Source of the DNA: Paenibacillus helianthi
GTDB lineage: Bacteria; Bacillota; Bacilli; Paenibacillales; Paenibacillaceae
DNA length: 64,000 bases
Reading direction: 5' to 3'
NCBI RefSeq assembly: GCF_001909055.1
Contig: NZ_LVWI01000053.1
Coordinates: forward strand, 1-64,000
The position numbers were made by a program, and so were the translations under genes. Positions 59,574 through 64,000 of this stretch are shown one piece after another. Position 1 is the first letter of the stretch; each line of letters begins with the position of its first letter. The notes under the pieces were generated by a model, which was not told where the DNA came from, made no database searches, and saw only the letters and a program-made list of their open reading frames with translations.

Positions 59574-62042
59574 TTATTCTGTTCCAACCTCATTTTCCTG
59601 TGTAACAGCAATCGGAGTTTCCACTTTTGTTACTATAAGTTCACCATTAACTTCATCAATGTTAAGGGAATCCCCTTTTTGAATGTTGCCCTTTAGCAGT
59701 TCCTCGGAGAGACGGTCTTCGATGTGCTTCTGAATCGCCCGACGTAGCGGACGCGCACCGAAGGCTGGATCATATCCCTCTTTGGCCAGGAATGCTTTAG
59801 CTCCATCTGTGAGCACAAAGTCCACATCATACTCACGCAGCCGCTTGCGCAATTCCTCGGACATAAGCGTAACAATTTCGGCAATGTGTTTTTCATCCAG
59901 GGAGTGGAAGACGATGATTTCGTCAATACGGTTCAGGAACTCAGGGCGGAAGCTCTTCTTCAGCTCTTCCATAACTTTACCCTTCATGTTGGTGTAATCC
60001 GCTCCGGCATCCTGTACAGCCGTAAAGCCAAGTGTCGAGTTCTTCTTGATCGCCTGCGCTCCGACATTGGAGGTGAGGATGATCAGTGTGTTGCGGAAAT
60101 CGACGACACGACCTTTCGAATCGGTCAGACGGCCGTCTTCCAGCACCTGCAGCAGAATGTTGAATACTTCCGGATGAGCTTTTTCAATTTCGTCCAAAAG
60201 CACAACAGAATATGGTTTGCGGCGAACCTTCTCGGTCAATTGCCCGCCTTCTTCGTAGCCCACATACCCTGGAGGCGCTCCGACCAAACGGGAAGTGGAA
60301 TGCTTCTCCATATACTCTGACATGTCGATACGGATTACCGCATTCTCGTCACCGAACATGGCTTCAGCAAGTGCACGCGCCAGCTCGGTTTTACCAACCC
60401 CTGTTGGTCCCAGGAAGATAAACGAACCCATTGGACGTTTTGGGTCTTTGAGGCCTGCACGCGCCCGGCGGAGTGCCCGGCTGACTGCCTTCACGGCTTC
60501 ATCCTGACCAATGACACGTTCATGGAGCAGAGCCTCCATGTTGAGCAGACGGTCAGTCTCTTCTTCCTTCAGCTTGCTGACAGGGATACCTGTCCAGCTG
60601 GCTACCACCTGAGCAATATCCTCTGGTGTAACCTGAGAATCAGTCCGGCCTTGTTTTTCTTTCCACTGGTTCTTGGTGGTATCCAATTCCTCACGGATTT
60701 TTTGCTCTGTATCACGCAGTGCAGCAGCCTTTTCGAACTCTTGGCTCTGTACAGCAGAATCCTTCTCCTTGCGGATATCATCCAGACGCATTTCAAGTTC
60801 CTTGAGATTTGGCGGGATCGTGTAAGAGTTGAGTCTTACCTTGGAGCCTGCTTCATCAATCAGGTCAATCGCTTTATCCGGCAGGAAACGATCCGGAATG
60901 TAACGGTCTGACAGCTTCACAGCTTCCACGATAGCTTCATCTGTGATCTTCACCCGGTGATGGGCCTCATAGCGGTCACGAAGACCGTATAGAATTTGGA
61001 CAGCTTCTTCCGGAGACGGCTGATCCACTGTAATAGGCTGGAACCGGCGCTCAAGAGCTGCGTCTTTCTCGATATATTTGCGGTATTCGTCCAGTGTGGT
61101 GGCACCAATGCACTGCAGTTCTCCACGGGCTAGAGCAGGCTTCAGGATGTTGGAAGCATCAATCGCACCTTCCGCACCTCCAGCACCAATCAGGGTATGC
61201 AGCTCATCGATAAAGAGTACAATGTTACCCGCTTGACGAATCTCATCCATAATTTTTTTGAGGCGGTCTTCGAACTCACCGCGGTATTTCGTACCGGCAA
61301 CCACTGAACCCATATCCAGAGTCATTACGCGCTTGTCACGCAGGGTCTCCGGAATTTCATTGTTGATGATCTTTTGCGCCAAACCTTCGGCAATTGCTGT
61401 TTTACCTACCCCAGGTTCACCGATCAGGACCGGATTATTTTTGGTGCGGCGGCTAAGCACTTGAATCACGCGCTCAATTTCCTTGCTGCGGCCAATGACA
61501 GGATCCAGATTGCCGTCTTTGGCATAAGCGGTCAGATCGCGGGCCAGACCATCCAGCGTAGGCGTGCTGACATTGGCTGGAGCACCGCTATGGCTCGAAG
61601 TAGCTTCACTGCTGCCCAGAAGCTGTAGAACCTGCTGGCGGGCCTTATTCAGGCTGATTCCAAGGTTATTGAGTACACGGGCGGCTACACCCTCGCCTTC
61701 GCGGATAAGCCCGAGCAGGATATGCTCTGTTCCCACATAAGTGTGGCCCAGTTTACGAGCTTCATCCATCGACAGCTCGATAACCTTTTTGGCACGAGGA
61801 GTATAAGCAATGTTTGTAGGCTGCTCTTGTCCCCGGCCGATCAGTGTTTCCACTTCGTCCTGAATTTTTTCAAGACCTAGACCCAAACCGATCAAAGCCT
61901 TAGCGGCAATGCCGTCTCCTTCACGAATCAGGCCGAGCAAAATATGTTCTGTCCCAATGTTATTGTGTCCCAAACGAACGGCTTCTTCCTGCGCCAGCGC
62001 AAGCACCTTTTGTGCGCGTTCCGTAAATCTTCCAAACATCAT
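59574..62042 (-). CDS. clpC: ATP-dependent Clp protease ATP-binding subunit ClpC
   Basis: An 822-residue AAA+ unfoldase. Two N-terminal Clp-N repeats (about 1-150), AAA domain 1 (GEPGVGKTA), a UVR-containing middle domain (EKDSAVQSQEFEKAAALRD) that binds McsB and MecA adaptors, and AAA domain 2 (GPTGVGKTE). With ClpP it degrades misfolded and arginine-phosphorylated proteins. Two adjacent ATG codons (62042 and 62039) follow GGAGGTGCAGGGG; either may be used. Confidence 0.98.
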   Translation of the reverse strand: MMFGRFTERAQKVLALAQEEAVRLGHNNIGTEHILLGLIREGDGIAAKALIGLGLGLEKIQDEVETLIGRGQEQPTNIAYTPRAKKVIELSMDEARKLGHTYVGTEHILLGLIREGEGVAARVLNNLGISLNKARQQVLQLLGSSEATSSHSGAPANVSTPTLDGLARDLTAYAKDGNLDPVIGRSKEIERVIQVLSRRTKNNPVLIGEPGVGKTAIAEGLAQKIINNEIPETLRDKRVMTLDMGSVVAGTKYRGEFEDRLKKIMDEIRQAGNIVLFIDELHTLIGAGGAEGAIDASNILKPALARGELQCIGATTLDEYRKYIEKDAALERRFQPITVDQPSPEEAVQILYGLRDRYEAHHRVKITDEAIVEAVKLSDRYIPDRFLPDKAIDLIDEAGSKVRLNSYTIPPNLKELEMRLDDIRKEKDSAVQSQEFEKAAALRDTEQKIREELDTTKNQWKEKQGRTDSQVTPEDIAQVVASWTGIPVSKLKEEETDRLLNMEALLHERVIGQDEAVKAVSRALRRARAGLKDPKRPMGSFIFLGPTGVGKTELARALAEAMFGDENAVIRIDMSEYMEKHSTSRLVGAPPGYVGYEEGGQLTEKVRRKPYSVVLLDEIEKAHPEVFNILLQVLEDGRLTDSKGRVVDFRNTLIILTSNVGAQAIKKNSTLGFTAVQDAGADYTNMKGKVMEELKKSFRPEFLNRIDEIIVFHSLDEKHIAEIVTLMSEELRKRLREYDVDFVLTDGAKAFLAKEGYDPAFGARPLRRAIQKHIEDRLSEELLKGNIQKGDSLNIDEVNGELIVTKVETPIAVTQENEVGTE

Positions 62043-62078
62043 ATCCCCTGCACCTCCACGGATAATAAATATCTATAA

Positions 62079-63143
62079 TTAATGTTGTGATCCCAGTGTC
62101 TCCCGGAGCAGCTTCGCCCGGTACATATCGAGTTCGGTGGCTGTAAGCTCGTCGCCGAACATTTTTTGCAGAAAACCCGGCTGTGTCTTTACATTCAGCT
62201 CGTTGAGGACTGAAATCGACGGTCCTTCCAAAATACCAAGATCAACTCCAAGCCTTAGATCGGAGAGCCTTTGTGCAGACTCTTTTAGCTCCATTACCGC
62301 CGCGTACGATAAAATCCCGTAAGAACGTTTGATTCTGTCTGTAATCCGCAAAGCGGAATCTACCAACAGCCGTTCCCGCGCGTTGCGCTCATGCTCAATA
62401 ATCTGGGTAACTACGCCATGGAGATTCTCGATAATTTCACTTTCTGTCTGGCCAAGCGTGATCTGGTTGGAGATCTGAAAGATATTCCCTACCGCTTCAC
62501 TGCCTTCACCATAAATCCCTCTTACCGTGAGTCCTACCTGATTGACAGCGGATAAAATCCTGTTGATCTGGTGGGTCATCACAAGTGCGGGCAAGTGGAC
62601 CATAACCGATGCGCGAAGCCCTGTACCCACATTTGTAGGACAACTGGTCAAATACCCTCTTCGATCATCAAAGGCGTAATTGACTGAGCCTTCAAAGATA
62701 TCATCAATGGCTGTCGCCCTTACCCAAGCCTCTCTGACCTGCAGACCGGGGAACAGACACTGAATGCGCAAATGGTCTTCTTCGTTGATCATAATACTGA
62801 CCGACTCGTCCTCATTCAGGATGACTGCGCCACCCCGTGACTCGTTAGCGAGGTTAGGGCTAATGAGATGCTTTTCCACAAGCACCTTTTTGTCCAGCTC
62901 ATCCAGCTCATCCAGTTTCAAGAGTTGAAAGTTGCCGAAATCCGCAGCTGCTTCTCCTTGGAAAACAGGAGCGAGCTGATCCAGCACCTCTTCCGACTGC
63001 TCTGCCGAAGCCAGCAAAGGGAAGGGCAGATGCTCCAGGTTGCGGGCGATCCGCATCCGGCTGCTGATGACGATCTCGGAATGGCTGCCACCGCAGCGCA
63101 TCCAGTCACTAAGGGCTTGTTCGGTAAACCGGAGACTTGACAT
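62079..63143 (-). CDS. mcsB: protein-arginine kinase McsB
   Basis: A 354-residue ATP:guanido phosphotransferase-type enzyme that phosphorylates arginine on target proteins, marking them for ClpCP. SSRMRIARNLEHLPFP, the CPTNVGTGLRASVMVHLPAL signature with the active-site Cys, and the nucleotide-binding arginines are present. Between mcsA and clpC, 36 nt ahead of clpC. Confidence 0.98.
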   Translation of the reverse strand: MSSLRFTEQALSDWMRCGGSHSEIVISSRMRIARNLEHLPFPLLASAEQSEEVLDQLAPVFQGEAAADFGNFQLLKLDELDELDKKVLVEKHLISPNLANESRGGAVILNEDESVSIMINEEDHLRIQCLFPGLQVREAWVRATAIDDIFEGSVNYAFDDRRGYLTSCPTNVGTGLRASVMVHLPALVMTHQINRILSAVNQVGLTVRGIYGEGSEAVGNIFQISNQITLGQTESEIIENLHGVVTQIIEHERNARERLLVDSALRITDRIKRSYGILSYAAVMELKESAQRLSDLRLGVDLGILEGPSISVLNELNVKTQPGFLQKMFGDELTATELDMYRAKLLRETLGSQH

Positions 63144-63171
63144 GTCGTATCCCCCCTATATATCAAAGACT

Positions 63172-63696
63172 TTACTCTTGTGGCATTTCTTTTTCAAGCT
63201 GGCGGATCTGATCCCTCAGCTCAGCTGCGGTTTCAAATTCCTCCTGTGCGATACTATGCAGCAGTTCCTGCTTCAGTTCATCAATCTGGCGTTTACACAT
63301 GATCTTTGCTCCGGCACGTTTCGGCAGCTTACCCACATGAGCGGTGCTGCCATGAACCCGTCTGAAGAGCGGGTCCAGCGTACTGTCAAAATATTTATAA
63401 CAGGAGCTGCAGCCAAAACGACCAAGCTTGCTGAACTGGGAGTAAGTCATTCCGCAATTTTCACATTTCAGACTCTGTACGGTCTGGGCAGCTGCATTTT
63501 TCCCCTTGCCTGCTCCTTCCAGATCCAGAAGACCAGACAGCAGACTGTGAATGGAGAATCCTCCAGAAGTTCCAGGAATGAGCTCCCCTTTCTCCCGCGC
63601 GCAGCTTTCACATATATGAAACTCCGTCTTCTCTCCGTTCACAATCTTTGTGAAATGGAGTGTTGCCGGTTTGACCCCGCATTCCTGGCAAAGCAT
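63172..63696 (-). CDS. mcsA: McsA, activator of McsB
   Basis: A 174-residue zinc protein with four CxxC pairs (CQEC, CESC, CENC, CSSC) and a C-terminal UVR motif (DELKQELLHSIAQEEFETAA). It activates McsB and links it to ClpC. AAGGAGG precedes the ATG at 63696; it follows ctsR after 29 nt. Confidence 0.97.
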   Translation of the reverse strand: MLCQECGVKPATLHFTKIVNGEKTEFHICESCAREKGELIPGTSGGFSIHSLLSGLLDLEGAGKGKNAAAQTVQSLKCENCGMTYSQFSKLGRFGCSSCYKYFDSTLDPLFRRVHGSTAHVGKLPKRAGAKIMCKRQIDELKQELLHSIAQEEFETAAELRDQIRQLEKEMPQE

Positions 63697-63725
63697 AAGC
63701 GGTGTCCCTCCTTAAGATTTGACCA

Positions 63726-64000
63726 TTATTTGCCCAATAAAGAGATAAGCATAGCCTTCATTAGCTTGGCACGAATCTCATCCCGGTACGGCAGATTAAC
63801 CGTCAGGCATTCCCGGGAAACAGCAGCGCGCAATAGGCACGCTTCACGCTTGGTTAGAAACCGGGCCTCCTCCAGCTGATAAATCAGTCCTTCGGCGGAA
63901 TTTTGATCGATATCTTTTCCGATTGTAGAATTGAGATGTGCGTACAGGGCGACATTCTGGGGCAGCTCAAAACGCTGAATCCGGATGTATCCACCACCGC
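63726..64000 (-). CDS. ctsR: transcriptional regulator CtsR (3' part)
   Basis: The C-terminal 91 or so codons of CtsR, the repressor of class III heat-shock genes. Read from the minus strand: GGGYIRIQRFELPQNVALYA, continuing to LTKREACLLRAAVSRE and MKAMLISLLGK with stop TAA at 63726-63728. The Gly-rich GGGY wing and the C-terminal dimerisation domain are visible; the N-terminal helix-turn-helix and the operon promoter with CtsR boxes lie beyond the window edge. Confidence 0.97.
   Translation of the reverse strand, partial: GGGYIRIQRFELPQNVALYAHLNSTIGKDIDQNSAEGLIYQLEEARFLTKREACLLRAAVSRECLTVNLPYRDEIRAKLMKAMLISLLGK

Noticed and set aside
1..64000. CRISPR arrays, insertion sequences, prophage or tRNA genes
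   Set aside because: No spaced direct repeats, transposase, integrase or tRNA-like CCA/GTTCGA patterns were found in the intergenic regions.

Overview
The window is a chromosomal segment of a spore-forming, low-GC Gram-positive bacterium of the order Bacillales, most likely a Paenibacillus. The gene order follows the Bacillus subtilis stretch ctsR-mcsA-mcsB-clpC-radA-disA-yacL-ispDF-gltX-cysES-mrnC-rlmB-rae1-sigH-rpmG-secE-nusG-rplKAJL-rpoBC-rpsLG-fusA-tuf-S10/spc/alpha ribosomal clusters-truA-rplM-rpsI-cwlD-salA-gerD-kbaA-pdaB-rrn, but reads from right to left because nearly all genes are on the minus strand. Paenibacillus is inferred from the 16S 5' end, from pssA lying between disA and yacL, and from the sporulation genes; no database search was possible.

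Layout, left to right. 1-500: 5' end of a 16S gene with its leader and two promoters, read leftwards. 500-7,000: sporulation and germination genes (SpoIIM family, pdaB, kbaA, gerD, salA/mrp, cwlD) plus a class-2 polyphosphate kinase. 7,000-9,050: a sat-cysH sulfate-assimilation pair inserted between cwlD and rpsI. 9,300-26,720: rplM-rpsI with an L13-type leader, truA, then the long spc/alpha/S10 cluster (rplQ to rpsJ) driven by a near-consensus promoter at 26,690. The ecfA1-ecfA2-ecfT transporter genes that sit between rplQ and truA in B. subtilis are absent. 26,840-28,930: an accessory islet between rpsJ and tuf with a decayed gene remnant, an FNR-type regulator with an N-terminal cysteine cluster, a perfect FNR box, a V4R-domain protein and a cupin. 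29,000-42,220: tuf, fusA, rpsG, rpsL, an L7Ae-like K-turn protein, rpoC, rpoB and an RsmC-like methyltransferase. 42,360-45,770: rplL, rplJ (L10 leader), rplA, rplK, nusG, secE, rpmG. 45,887-46,105: a previously unlisted small reading frame broken by one in-frame TAA. 46,250-55,340: sigH, rae1, rlmB, mrnC, cysS and cysE behind a T-box, gltX, ispF, ispD, yacL. 55,550-64,000: an unrecognised conserved-looking gene, pssA, disA, radA, and the clpC-mcsB-mcsA-ctsR protein quality-control operon; ctsR is cut by the window edge.

The core is the transcription/translation machinery with its own feedback devices: ribosomal-protein leaders (L13, L10), a tRNA-sensing T-box for cysteine genes, a roughly 370-nt rpoB leader with terminator-like hairpins, and strong inter-gene hairpins between rpoB and rpoC and after rplL. 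Stress, sporulation and cell-envelope functions are hung around it. The least ordinary parts are the redox islet at 26.8-28.9 kb, the interrupted small ORF upstream of rpmG, and several strong hairpins without U-tracts. Start codons were corrected wherever a Shine-Dalgarno sequence inside the longest frame showed that the true start lies downstream.
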